Notes under the pieces: generated by a model
Seen by the model: the letters and a program-made list of their open reading frames with translations, nothing else
Databases searched by the model: none
What the model was told of the DNA's origin: nothing
Shown: piece after piece, positions 44,957 to 53,199 of the stretch
How positions within the stretch are numbered: position 1 is the stretch's first letter
Layout: every line of letters begins with the position of its first letter
Program-made: the position numbers and the translations under genes
DNA from: Nocardioides sp. GY 10113
Lineage (GTDB): Bacteria; Actinomycetota; Actinomycetes; Propionibacteriales; Nocardioidaceae
Length of the DNA stretch: 64,000 nt
Direction of reading: 5' to 3'
Assembly (NCBI RefSeq): GCF_004919105.1
Contig: NZ_STGK01000005.1
Span: 1 to 64,000, forward strand

Positions 44957-45976
44957 TCAGGTGTAGTCGAAGACCAGCCGGGCCGGCACCGAGCCGGCGA
45001 GCACCTCCGCGACCGCCTCATTGACGTCCTCCAGGCGCCGGGTCTCGGCGATCACCCTCGTCCGGCCCAGTGCATGCAGGCGGAAGACCTCGGCCAGGTC
45101 CTCGCGGGTGCCCACGATCGAGCCGATCACGCTGATCCCCTTGAGCACGGTGTCGAAGATCGGGATCCGCATCGGCCCCGCCTCCTCCGGCGGCAGCGCG
45201 ACGCAGACCAGGCGGCCACCACGGCGCAGCGAGGCGAAGGCCTGCTCGAACGACGCGGGGCTCACCGCCAGCGCGATCGCGACGTCGGCCCCGCCGAGGT
45301 CGGCGATCGCCTCGACCGGATCGACCTTCGCCGCGTTCACCCCGTGGTCGGCACCGAGCTCGGCGGCCAGCGCGAGCTTGTCGTCGTCGATGTCGACCGC
45401 GACCACCTCGGCGCCGACGAGCCGTGCGTACTGCACCGCCAGGTGCCCGAGGCCGCCGATGCCGAAGACCGCGACTCGCTCGGCCGGGCTGATCCCGGCG
45501 ACCTTGATCGCCTTGTAGGTGGTGACGCCGGCGCAGGTCAGCGGTGCCGCGTCCAGGGAGGAGACGCCGTCCGGGACGGGGACGGCGTAGTCGGCCGACG
45601 CCAGCGCATACTCCGCCCAGCCCCCGTCCACGGAGTACCCGCTGTTCTGCTGGGCCTCGCAGAGCGTCTCCCACCCGCTGATGCAGTGGTCGCAGTGCCC
45701 GCAGGCCTCGCCCAGCCAGGCAATGGCGACGCGGTCGCCGACGGCTCGACTGGTGACCCCGGCGCCGAGCGCGGTCACCGTGCCGACCCCCTCGTGGCCG
45801 GGCACGAACGGCGGCGTGGGCTTGACGGGCCAGTCGCCGTGCGCGGCGTGGATGTCGGTGTGGCAGAGCCCGCAGGTCTCCAGGCGTACCAGCACCTGTC
45901 CCGGCCCGGGCTCGGGTATCGCGCGCTCCTCGAGCGCGAGCGGCGCCTTGAACTCGGTGACGACGGCAGCCTTCAT
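44957..45976 (-). CDS. adhP: Zinc-dependent alcohol dehydrogenase
   Basis: The 339-residue product is a medium-chain NAD-dependent alcohol dehydrogenase close to E. coli AdhP. It has catalytic-zinc ligands in CGLCHTDIHAAHGDW and GHEGVG, the structural-zinc Cys cluster CGHCDHCISGWETLC, and the Rossmann motif GIGGLGHLAVQYA. It interconverts aldehydes and alcohols; in fermentation it would reduce acetaldehyde to ethanol and regenerate NAD. Its promoter has a DosR-like box, so it may be induced in hypoxia with pflB. AGGGAGGAAC precedes the ATG. Confidence 0.95.
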   Translation of the reverse strand: MKAAVVTEFKAPLALEERAIPEPGPGQVLVRLETCGLCHTDIHAAHGDWPVKPTPPFVPGHEGVGTVTALGAGVTSRAVGDRVAIAWLGEACGHCDHCISGWETLCEAQQNSGYSVDGGWAEYALASADYAVPVPDGVSSLDAAPLTCAGVTTYKAIKVAGISPAERVAVFGIGGLGHLAVQYARLVGAEVVAVDIDDDKLALAAELGADHGVNAAKVDPVEAIADLGGADVAIALAVSPASFEQAFASLRRGGRLVCVALPPEEAGPMRIPIFDTVLKGISVIGSIVGTREDLAEVFRLHALGRTRVIAETRRLEDVNEAVAEVLAGSVPARLVFDYT

Positions 45977-46009
45977 GGGTTCCTCCCTCGGGGCGATCGG
46001 TCCTCCTGG

Positions 46010-46057
46010 AGTCCAGCCAACGCGGGGGCGGCGTCCGCGGGCAGGGGCGAAGGTCCC
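46010..46057 (-). promoter_or_regulatory. DosR-like box and minus-10 of adhP
   Basis: The minus strand reads GGGACCTTCGCCCCT (46057-46043), then after exactly 27 bases TGGACT (46015-46010). Transcription would start near 46003, with the box centred 47 bases before it. The divergent gene at 46115 could share the box at about -65. Confidence 0.6.
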
Positions 46058-46114
46058 GCCCGGCACCCCGCGAGGACCCTCCCGCTCGGCCCGTGCCCCG
46101 ACGATGCTGGAGCC

Positions 46115-47116
46115 GTGACGGTCCCGACGATGAAGGGGTGGCAGACCACGGGCGACGGCGCGCTGCACTACGTCGACCTGCCGGTGCCCAGCACGGCTGA
46201 GGGTGAGGTGCTGGTGCGCGTGGAGGCGTGCGGCGTGTGCCGCACCGACCTGCACGTGCTGCACGGCGAGCTGCCGCCGCACCGGCCGCGGGTCGTGCCC
46301 GGGCACGAGGTGGTCGGGACGGTGGTGGCGGTCGGGGGCGATGTCGGCGGGGTGGCCCTCGGCGACCGGGTCGGCGTGCCGTGGCTGCGCAGCACCTGTG
46401 GCACCTGCCGCTGGTGCCGCACCGGTCGCGAGAACCTCTGCGAGCGCTCCGGCTACACCGGCTGGGACGTGGACGGCGGCTATGCCGAGTACGCCGTCGC
46501 GTCGGCCGCCTACACCTACCCGGTGCCGGCTGCCCTGGACGCCGCGCAGGCGGCACCGCTGCTGTGCGCCGGGATCATCGGCTACCGAGCCCTCAAGCGC
46601 GCCCGGCTGCCCGCGGGCGGGCGGCTCGGACTCTACGGCTTCGGCGCGAGCGCCCACCTCACCGCGCAACTGGCCCTCGCGCAGGGCGCGGAGGTGCACG
46701 TGGTCACCCGGGACGCGTCCGCGCGTCGGCTGGCGCTGGAGCTCGGGGCCTCGTCGGCGCTGCCGATCGGGAGCTCGCCGCCACCGCTGGATGCCGCGAT
46801 CGTGTTCGCCCCGGCGGGCGAGGTGGCCCGCGACGCGATGGCGGACCTCGACGCGGCGGGCACGCTGGCGCTGGCCGGGATCTACATGACCGAGATCCCG
46901 CCGTTGGACTACGACCGCCACCTGTTCCGCGAGCGCACGGTCACCAGCGTCACCTCGAACACCCGGGCCGACGGCGTCGAGCTGATGCGCCTCGCGGCGC
47001 GGCTCGGCGTGGCCGCCACGGTCACGACCTATCCGCTGGACCGTGCCGAGGACGCTGTCCGTGACCTCGCGGCGGACCGGGTGCACGGCGTCGCCGTGCT
47101 CGACCTCCGCGGCTGA
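46115..47116 (+). CDS. Alcohol dehydrogenase, AdhA-like
   Basis: The 333-residue product is a second zinc alcohol dehydrogenase, of the AdhA branch: CGVCRTDLHVLHGELPP and PGHEVVG for the catalytic zinc, CGTCRWCRTGRENLC for the structural zinc. The cofactor loop reads GFGASAHLTAQLA, different from the AdhP type. GATGCT (46103-46108) lies 6 bases before the GTG at 46115, with no ribosome-binding site between, so I take this as a leaderless start rather than the ATG at 46130. It is divergent from adhP and shares its upstream region. It probably acts on longer or aromatic aldehydes, but this is not shown by the sequence. Confidence 0.85.
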   Translation: MTVPTMKGWQTTGDGALHYVDLPVPSTAEGEVLVRVEACGVCRTDLHVLHGELPPHRPRVVPGHEVVGTVVAVGGDVGGVALGDRVGVPWLRSTCGTCRWCRTGRENLCERSGYTGWDVDGGYAEYAVASAAYTYPVPAALDAAQAAPLLCAGIIGYRALKRARLPAGGRLGLYGFGASAHLTAQLALAQGAEVHVVTRDASARRLALELGASSALPIGSSPPPLDAAIVFAPAGEVARDAMADLDAAGTLALAGIYMTEIPPLDYDRHLFRERTVTSVTSNTRADGVELMRLAARLGVAATVTTYPLDRAEDAVRDLAADRVHGVAVLDLRG

Positions 47117-47138
47117 CCCGTCGCCGGCTCGTGGGCGG

Positions 47139-48008
47139 TCACCCGGTCTCCTCGGTGGGGGCGACGGCCCCCGCGAGCGCGTCGCCGGTCGCGACGCGGT
47201 GCGCGCCGGCGTACACGTTGAAGGAGGAGCCGCGCAGGAACCCGACCAGCGTCATGCCGTGCTGCTCGGCGAGCTCGACGGCCAGCGTGGAGGGCGCCGA
47301 GACGGCGGCCAGGGTCGGGATGCCGGCCATCAGGGCCTTCTGCACGAGCTCGAACGAGGCGCGCCCGCTGACCATCAGCACGCTGCCCCGCAGGGGCAGC
47401 CGGCCGTCGAGCAGCGCGCGCCCGACGACCTTGTCCACCGCGTTGTGCCGGCCGACGTCCTCCTGCACGTCGAGCAGGTCGCCGTCGGTGGTGAACAGGC
47501 CGGCGGCGTGGAGGCCTCCGGTGCGGTCGAAGACCCCCTGGCCCGCCCGGAGTCGGTCGGGGAGCGCGGTCAGCGTGTCGACGCCGATCGCCGTGTCGTC
47601 GTCGGCGACGCTGAACCTGGTGGCGGCGCGGACGGTGTCGAGGCTGGTCTTGCCGCAGACGCCGCACGAGGACGTCGTGGTGAAGCTCCGGGTCAGCTCC
47701 GGCGCCGGGGGAGGCGTCCCCGGTGCGAGCGAGACGTCGACGACGTTGTAGCTGTTCCTGCCGTCCTCGCCGGCGCCCGCGCAGTAGCGGAGCGAGGCGA
47801 TCTGGTCGGCGCGGTGCACCACTCCCTCGCCGGTGAGGAAGCCCGCGGCGAGCGCGAAGTCGCTCCCCGGCGTGCGCATGGTGACCGTCAGGGCGCGCCC
47901 GTCGACGCGGATCTCCATCGGCTCCTCCGCCACGAGCGTGTCCGTGACCCGCACCGATCCACCGTCGCGGAACCGCACCACCGGTCGCCTCGCCGTCACC
48001 CGTCCCAC
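47139..48008 (-). CDS. fdhD: Formate dehydrogenase sulfur carrier FdhD
   Basis: The 289-residue product is FdhD. The sulfur-transferring Cys pair is in SSCGVCGK; the later motifs FDRTGGLHAAGLF, EDVGRHNAVDKV and VLMVSGRASFELVQKA are all present. FdhD passes sulfur from a cysteine desulfurase to the molybdenum cofactor of formate dehydrogenase. No formate dehydrogenase gene is in the window, but pyruvate formate-lyase, which makes formate, is 16 kb away. The GTG start follows a GGGAGGTGCC segment. Confidence 0.95.
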   Translation of the reverse strand: MGRVTARRPVVRFRDGGSVRVTDTLVAEEPMEIRVDGRALTVTMRTPGSDFALAAGFLTGEGVVHRADQIASLRYCAGAGEDGRNSYNVVDVSLAPGTPPPAPELTRSFTTTSSCGVCGKTSLDTVRAATRFSVADDDTAIGVDTLTALPDRLRAGQGVFDRTGGLHAAGLFTTDGDLLDVQEDVGRHNAVDKVVGRALLDGRLPLRGSVLMVSGRASFELVQKALMAGIPTLAAVSAPSTLAVELAEQHGMTLVGFLRGSSFNVYAGAHRVATGDALAGAVAPTEETG

Positions 48009-48103
48009 CTGGCACCTCCCTGTGCACCGAACCTACCCACCGGGGCAGGACGCGCGCGCCGATCCTGGCCCGCTCGGCGGTGCGGTGACGCTAACCTCAC
48101 CGG

Positions 48104-48793
48104 GTGCCGCTGCTGCGTCGTCTCCTCAACCGCTCCGTCCACGCGGCCTGGCGCCGGCTGGAACGCCTCGGCGACGTGGCGCCGGGCACCGACCTGGCCG
48201 CGACGTTCGCCGACTTCGGTCGGGGGAGCTGCCTGGGCTTCCCGATCGAGGGCCTGTTCGGCGCGGAGTCGATCCACATCGGCGTGGACACGCTCATCGG
48301 CCGCTACTGCACGCTGTCGGTCGGGTACGGACCCGGCCAGCACTCGCTCCCGGCGCGCGGCCTGGTCATCGGGGACCGCTGCGTGATCGGCGCCCGAGCG
48401 TGCCTCACGGCCCACGACTCGATCGAGATCGGCGACGACGTCTGGTTCGGCAAGGACGTCTTCGTCTCCGACGCGAGCCACGGCTACCGGGACCTCCAGG
48501 TGCCGATCGGCCGCCAGTTCGGCGAGCACCTCCCGGTGCGGATCGGCGACGGCAGCTGGATCGGCCACGGCGCGATCATCCTGCCCGGCACCACCATCGG
48601 GCGTCACGTCGTGGTCGCGGCGGGGTCGGTGGTGCGCGGCGTGATCCCCGACCGCGCCGTGGTCGCCGGCGTGCCCGCTCGGGTCGTACGGCGCCACGAG
48701 GACGGGGTGGGCTGGGTCCGTCCAGCGGACCCCGAGGTGGCCACGACCGCGGCGTTGGAGCCGCTCCAGGCGCTGGAGTCCCAGGTCGGCTGA
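48104..48793 (+). CDS. Left-handed beta-helix acyltransferase
   Basis: The 229-residue product has hexapeptide repeats throughout its middle ([LIV]-G-x4: IGVDTLIGRYCTL, IGDRCVIGARACL, IGDDVWFGKDVFV, IGDGSWIGHGAIILPGTTIGRHVVVAAGSVV). The active-site His is probably that of DASHGY. Members transfer acetyl or acyl groups to sugars or small molecules; the substrate is unknown. TAACCT (48092-48097) lies 6 bases before the GTG, indicating a leaderless mRNA. Confidence 0.85.
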   Translation: MPLLRRLLNRSVHAAWRRLERLGDVAPGTDLAATFADFGRGSCLGFPIEGLFGAESIHIGVDTLIGRYCTLSVGYGPGQHSLPARGLVIGDRCVIGARACLTAHDSIEIGDDVWFGKDVFVSDASHGYRDLQVPIGRQFGEHLPVRIGDGSWIGHGAIILPGTTIGRHVVVAAGSVVRGVIPDRAVVAGVPARVVRRHEDGVGWVRPADPEVATTAALEPLQALESQVG

Positions 48794-48838
48794 CCGGCCG
48801 CTCGTGGCCTCGTGCCGTGACCGGCCGGAGCGGTCGGG

Positions 48839-50929
48839 TCAGCGGCGGCGGGCGGCGCGGAACGCGTCCTTGGGTGAGACCGCGGCGCTGTAGAGGAAAC
48901 CCTGCGCCTGGTCGCAGCCGCGGTCGCGCAGGTAGCTCTCCTGGGCCTTGGTCTCGACGCCCTCGGCGACGACCGTCATGCCGAGCCCCTGGGCCATGCC
49001 GACGATCGCGTCGATGATCGGCGCGCGGTCGCTCGTGGGCGGCAGACCCCGCACGAACGTCCGGTCGATCTTCAGCTTGTCCATGGGGTAGCGCGCCAGG
49101 TAGGCGAGGCTGGAGTAGCCGAGACCGAAGTCGTCCACCGCGATCCCGACGCCCAGCTCGCGCAGCCGGTGCAGTGTCTCGGTCACGTGCCGACGGTGGT
49201 CCATCAGCACACCCTCGGTGATCTCGAGCTCGAGCTGGCCCGGGGCGAGCCCGGTGCGCTCGAGGATGGAGGCGACCGTCTCCACCCAGCCGTCGTGCCG
49301 GAACTGGTGCGGTGAGGCGTTGACCGCCAACCGCATCGGCCGGCCGATCTCGGCCTGGATGCGCACGATGTCGGCGCAGGCCCGCTCCAGCACCCAGGCG
49401 CCGAGCTCGACGATCATCCCGGTCTCCTCGGCGACGGGGATGAACCGGTCCGGTCCCACGTTGCCCAGGGTCGGGCTCTTCCAGCGCGCCAGCGCCTCGA
49501 AGCCGACGGTGCGTCCGCTGGCGAGGTCGATCTGAGGCTGGTACGCCACGGAGAGCTCGCCGTCGCGCAGCGCCTGGCGCAGTGCGGAGGCCAGGGAGAG
49601 CCGCTCGTTGGCGTCGATGCGCATGTCCTCGTCGAACCACTGGAGCTGGTTGCGCCCCGACGACTTGGCGTAGTACATCGCCGTGTCCGCGTTGCGCAGC
49701 ACGACCGACGGCTCCGAGCCCTGCCGGGGGAAGTACGCGCCCCCGATGCTGAAGGTGGTGGTGAGGTCGTGGCCGAGCACGGTCATCGGCCGGGTCAGCT
49801 CGTCGAAGAGGGCGGTGGCGACCGCGGGCAGTGCGGTCGCCTCGCGCAGCACGACCACGAACTCGTCGCCTCCGAAGCGGGCGACGAGGCTGTGGTCGTC
49901 GGCCCAGGTCCGCAGCCGCTCGGCGACCTCCAGCAGCACGCGGTCGCCGACGTCGTGGCCCAGCGAGTCGTTGACGCGCTGGAAGTGGTCGAGGTCCAGC
50001 AGCAGCAGGGCGCCGTCGGTGCCGGACTCGATCGCCTCGGCGATGGCTCCGCCGAGGTGGCGCTCGAGCAGGCTGCGGTTGGGCAGGTTGGTCAGGGCGT
50101 CCTGCGTGGTCATCCGCCGTACGGCGTCCAGCGCCTCGCGCCGGGCGGTGATGTCGTGCGCGACCACGAGGTATCCGGTGAGCACGCCCGCCGGGTCCCG
50201 GAGCTCGCTGACTGCCTGGTTCACGTGGATGGTGGTGCCGTCGCCGCGTCGGTACTCGACGTCGCGCGGCGAACCGACGCGTTGCGCGAGCGGGGGACCG
50301 GTGTCCTCACCGGAGGCGGGCTCATCCGTCCCCGTGAGCTCGAGGTCGTGGATCGGGCGGCCCAGGAGGCAGCTGGCGCTCAGGCCGAGCAGCTGCTCAG
50401 CCGCCGGGTTGGCCGCGATCACCGTGCCGCAGCGGTCCGTGGCGAGTGCGCAGAACGGGATCGCCTCGAGGAAGGAGCGGCGCAGCCCTGCCTCGAGGCG
50501 CGCGCGCTCGCGGAGCCGTCCGCTGATGTCGGTCACCGAGGTGATGATGAACATGCGGTCGTCGAGGCGCACCGAGCTCACGCCGGCCTCGACGGGGACC
50601 TCGGTGCCGTCGCTGCGCAGGGCCAGGAACTGGCGGCCGTCGCGCATCTCGCGCGGGACGCGCACCTCCGAGTTGGTGACGTACGACGTGCGCATGGTGG
50701 CGTGCCGGGCCCGGTGACGCGCCGGCAGGAGCTCGGTCGACGCCATCCCGATCAGCGTGGAGACCGGGTACCCGTAGAGGCGCTCGGCCTGGGCGTTCGC
50801 GTAGACGATCCGACCGGCCTCGTCGGTCACCAGGATGACGTTCGGAGCGGCTCCCACCAGCTCGCGCAGGCGCACTTCCAGGTCGATCGCGGGAGTCGCG
50901 ACCTGGGTCCCCTCGGAACGTCCGCTCAT
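48839..50929 (-). CDS. PAS-PAS-GGDEF-EAL cyclic-di-GMP enzyme
   Basis: The 696-residue product has two PAS domains (about 20-130 and 140-265), a GGDEF domain (about 275-435, intact FGGDEFVV) and an EAL domain (about 445-690). The EAL domain keeps the EAL motif (FEALARW), ELEITE, VDDFGLGYSSL, KIDR and VAEGVET, so both synthesis and breakdown of cyclic-di-GMP are possible. The product-inhibition RxxD site before GGDEF is absent. It has no transmembrane segment, so the PAS domains probably sense a cytoplasmic signal such as redox or a ligand. The ATG at 50929 follows AAGGAAGG. Confidence 0.95.
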   Translation of the reverse strand: MSGRSEGTQVATPAIDLEVRLRELVGAAPNVILVTDEAGRIVYANAQAERLYGYPVSTLIGMASTELLPARHRARHATMRTSYVTNSEVRVPREMRDGRQFLALRSDGTEVPVEAGVSSVRLDDRMFIITSVTDISGRLRERARLEAGLRRSFLEAIPFCALATDRCGTVIAANPAAEQLLGLSASCLLGRPIHDLELTGTDEPASGEDTGPPLAQRVGSPRDVEYRRGDGTTIHVNQAVSELRDPAGVLTGYLVVAHDITARREALDAVRRMTTQDALTNLPNRSLLERHLGGAIAEAIESGTDGALLLLDLDHFQRVNDSLGHDVGDRVLLEVAERLRTWADDHSLVARFGGDEFVVVLREATALPAVATALFDELTRPMTVLGHDLTTTFSIGGAYFPRQGSEPSVVLRNADTAMYYAKSSGRNQLQWFDEDMRIDANERLSLASALRQALRDGELSVAYQPQIDLASGRTVGFEALARWKSPTLGNVGPDRFIPVAEETGMIVELGAWVLERACADIVRIQAEIGRPMRLAVNASPHQFRHDGWVETVASILERTGLAPGQLELEITEGVLMDHRRHVTETLHRLRELGVGIAVDDFGLGYSSLAYLARYPMDKLKIDRTFVRGLPPTSDRAPIIDAIVGMAQGLGMTVVAEGVETKAQESYLRDRGCDQAQGFLYSAAVSPKDAFRAARRR

Positions 50930-51078
50930 GTCCCTTCCTTCGTCGTCCGTCAACCGGTCCACGAAGGTCGGTGGCGTGATGGCGGTGAGGCTACTGGTTC
51001 GTCAGTCAACGCGTGTGGCAAATGCAAATGTCGTGTCGGGACGATGGGGAGAGATCACGTCCCACTACTCTCGCGAGA

Positions 51079-52995
51079 GTGACCGCGCCTGACTGGACCC
51101 CCGCCGCTCTCCCTCAGCGACCTGCCCGGATCGATCAGTTCGCCTCGCTCCAGGGGATCGACGGCGAAGGCTCCGGGACCGAGCGCTACGACCGGCTCTG
51201 GCGGTGGTCGGTCGCCGAGCCGGACGCGTTCTGGCGCGCCGTCGCGGACTACCTGGGGGAGGACCTGCCGGGACCGGCGCTGGCCGAGGAGCGGATGCCG
51301 GGGGCCGACTGGTTCCCCGACGCGCGGCTCAACTACACCGCCACCGTCTTCCGCGATCGCCCGGACGACGAGGTCGCGGTGATCGCCTGCACCGAGGACC
51401 CCAGCGCCACCGTGCGCCTCACCTGGGCCCAGCTCCGGGACCAGGTGGCCAGCCTCGCCGCGACGTTCCGCGACCTCGGCGTCAGCCGCGGCGACCGGGT
51501 GGTCGGCTTCCTGCCGAACGGCGCCGAGGCCGTGGTCAGCCTGCTCGCGACCGCCAGCGTGGGTGCCACCTGGGCGGTGTGCGGGATGGACTACGCGGCC
51601 TCCGCAGCCCGCGCCCGCTTCGAGCAGCTGGAGCCGACGCTCCTGGTGCACGCCTCCTCCTACCTGCACGGCGGCCGGCCCCACGACCGCGGGGACGTCG
51701 TCGCCGAGCTGGTCGGTGCGCTGCCGAGCCTGCGCGCCACCCTCGAGATCGGCACGGACGGGTGGGCCGCCGCGGTGGGCCGGGACGCCGAGCTGACGCC
51801 CGAGCCCGTCCCGTTCGACCACCCGCTCTGGGTCCTCTTCTCATCGGGAACCACCGGGCGCCCGAAGGGCATCGTCCACGGACACGGCGGCGCCGTGCTG
51901 GAGCAGGGCAAGCTCGCCGCGCTGCACTTCGACCTCGGTCCCGGCGAGCGGCTGCTGTGGTACACGACGCCGTCCTGGATGATGTGGAACTTCCTGGTCG
52001 GCGCCCTGCTGACCGGTGCCAGCGTGGTGGCCTACGACGGGTCGCCGGCGCGCCCGGGGCCGGACGGGCTGTGGGCGCTCGCCGCCGAGCACGAGGTGAG
52101 CGTGCTCGGCATGAGCCCCGGGTACGTCGCGGCGTGCCAGAAGGCAGGGGTCGGACCGGCCGGGCACGACCTTCACGGACTGCGCATGGTCGGCATCTCC
52201 GGGTCGACGTTCCCGGCGGGCAGCCACCGCGAGCTCCAGGCCAGCCTGGGGACGGGGGTGCAGATCTGCTCGATCAGCGGCGGTACCGACGTGGTCAGCG
52301 CGTTCGTCGGGGCGGTGCCGACCGTCCCGGTGTGGGCCGGCGAGCTCTCCCGGCCGTGCCTCGGTGTGGCGCTGGACGCGTACGACCCGGCGGGCCACCC
52401 GGTGCGCGGTGAGGTCGGTGAGCTGGTCGTGACCCGTCCGATGCCGTCGATGCCGGTGGCCTTCTGGGACGACGCCGACGGTTCGCGCTACCGGGAGGCC
52501 TACTTCGACACGTTCCCCGGGGTGTGGCGTCACGGCGACTGGATCACCCTGACCGACCACGGCTCGGTGGTGATCCACGGCAGGTCGGACGCGACCCTGA
52601 ACCGCAACGGCATCCGGATGGGCAGCGGTGACATCTACGAGCCGGTCGAGGCCCTGCCGGAGGTGGCCGAAGCACTGGTGATCGGGGTGGAGCAGCCCGA
52701 CGGTGGCTACTGGATGCCGCTCTTCGTCGTCCTCGCCGAGGGGGCCGAGCTCGACGACGCCCTGCGGCAGCGGATCACCACGGCGATCCGCACGCACGCC
52801 TCGCCCCGCCACGTGCCCGACGACGTGTACGCCGCGCCCGGGATCCCGCACACGCGCACGGGCAAGAAGCTCGAGGTGCCGGTCAAGAAGGTGCTGGCCG
52901 GCAAGGACCTCTCCGGTTCGTTCGACCCCGGCAGCGTCGATGCCCCGGACCTGCTGGAGTGGTACGCCGAGGTCGCCCGGCAGCGTCGCGGCTGA
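51079..52995 (+). CDS. aacS: Acetoacetate-CoA ligase
   Basis: The 638-residue product is an ANL-superfamily acyl-CoA synthetase of the acetoacetyl-CoA synthetase type: P-loop LFSSGTTGRPKGIVHGHGG, ISGGTDVVSAFVGAVP, the hinge GRSDATLNRNGIRMGSGDIYEPVE and the catalytic Lys in HTRTGKKLEVPVKK. It activates acetoacetate for ketone-body or leucine and polyhydroxybutyrate breakdown. TACTCT (51066-51071) lies 7 bases before the GTG at 51079, so the message is leaderless. It is divergent from the cyclic-di-GMP gene. Confidence 0.9.
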   Translation: MTAPDWTPAALPQRPARIDQFASLQGIDGEGSGTERYDRLWRWSVAEPDAFWRAVADYLGEDLPGPALAEERMPGADWFPDARLNYTATVFRDRPDDEVAVIACTEDPSATVRLTWAQLRDQVASLAATFRDLGVSRGDRVVGFLPNGAEAVVSLLATASVGATWAVCGMDYAASAARARFEQLEPTLLVHASSYLHGGRPHDRGDVVAELVGALPSLRATLEIGTDGWAAAVGRDAELTPEPVPFDHPLWVLFSSGTTGRPKGIVHGHGGAVLEQGKLAALHFDLGPGERLLWYTTPSWMMWNFLVGALLTGASVVAYDGSPARPGPDGLWALAAEHEVSVLGMSPGYVAACQKAGVGPAGHDLHGLRMVGISGSTFPAGSHRELQASLGTGVQICSISGGTDVVSAFVGAVPTVPVWAGELSRPCLGVALDAYDPAGHPVRGEVGELVVTRPMPSMPVAFWDDADGSRYREAYFDTFPGVWRHGDWITLTDHGSVVIHGRSDATLNRNGIRMGSGDIYEPVEALPEVAEALVIGVEQPDGGYWMPLFVVLAEGAELDDALRQRITTAIRTHASPRHVPDDVYAAPGIPHTRTGKKLEVPVKKVLAGKDLSGSFDPGSVDAPDLLEWYAEVARQRRG

Positions 52996-53055
52996 GCCCG
53001 GGCCGAGGTCGGCGGCACCTCCGAGTCTCCCGGGCCGCGAGCTCGTCGGCCGGCC

Positions 53056-53115
53056 GTTCGGCACGGCGTTCGGCACGGCGTTCGGCACGGCGTTCGGCAC
53101 GGCGTTCGGCGGGGC
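53056..53115. repeat. 12-bp tandem repeat, 4 exact copies plus a variant
   Basis: GTTCGGCACGGC is repeated four times exactly from 53056 to 53103, followed by a variant copy to 53115. It lies between the ligase gene and the promoter of the CorC-type gene and is not in a gene I support. Copy number may vary between strains. Confidence 0.9.
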
Positions 53116-53155
53116 CGATGTTCGCGTGAACGCGGGCCCGTGGCCGATCCACCGG

Positions 53156-53161
53156 TAGAAT
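53156..53161 (+). promoter_or_regulatory. Minus-10 of the CorC/HlyC operon
   Basis: TAGAAT is close to the consensus. It lies 38 bases before the ATG at 53200 with no strong minus-35. Confidence 0.5.
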
Positions 53162-53199
53162 CAGACTCCCTGTTCCACCTTCGAAGGACCACACACTCG

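Noticed and set aside
45325..45335. GACCTTCGCCG, resembling the DosR-like box
   Set aside because: It lies inside the adhP coding sequence and lacks the leading GGG.
46073..46087. AGGACCCTCCCGCTC as a second box near adhP
   Set aside because: It matches at only about 9 of 15 positions and would fall on the minus-35 of the divergent gene; too weak to annotate.
50950..50976. CACGAAGGTCGG before the cyclic-di-GMP gene as a DosR-like box
   Set aside because: It lacks GGGAC and lies too close to the start codon.
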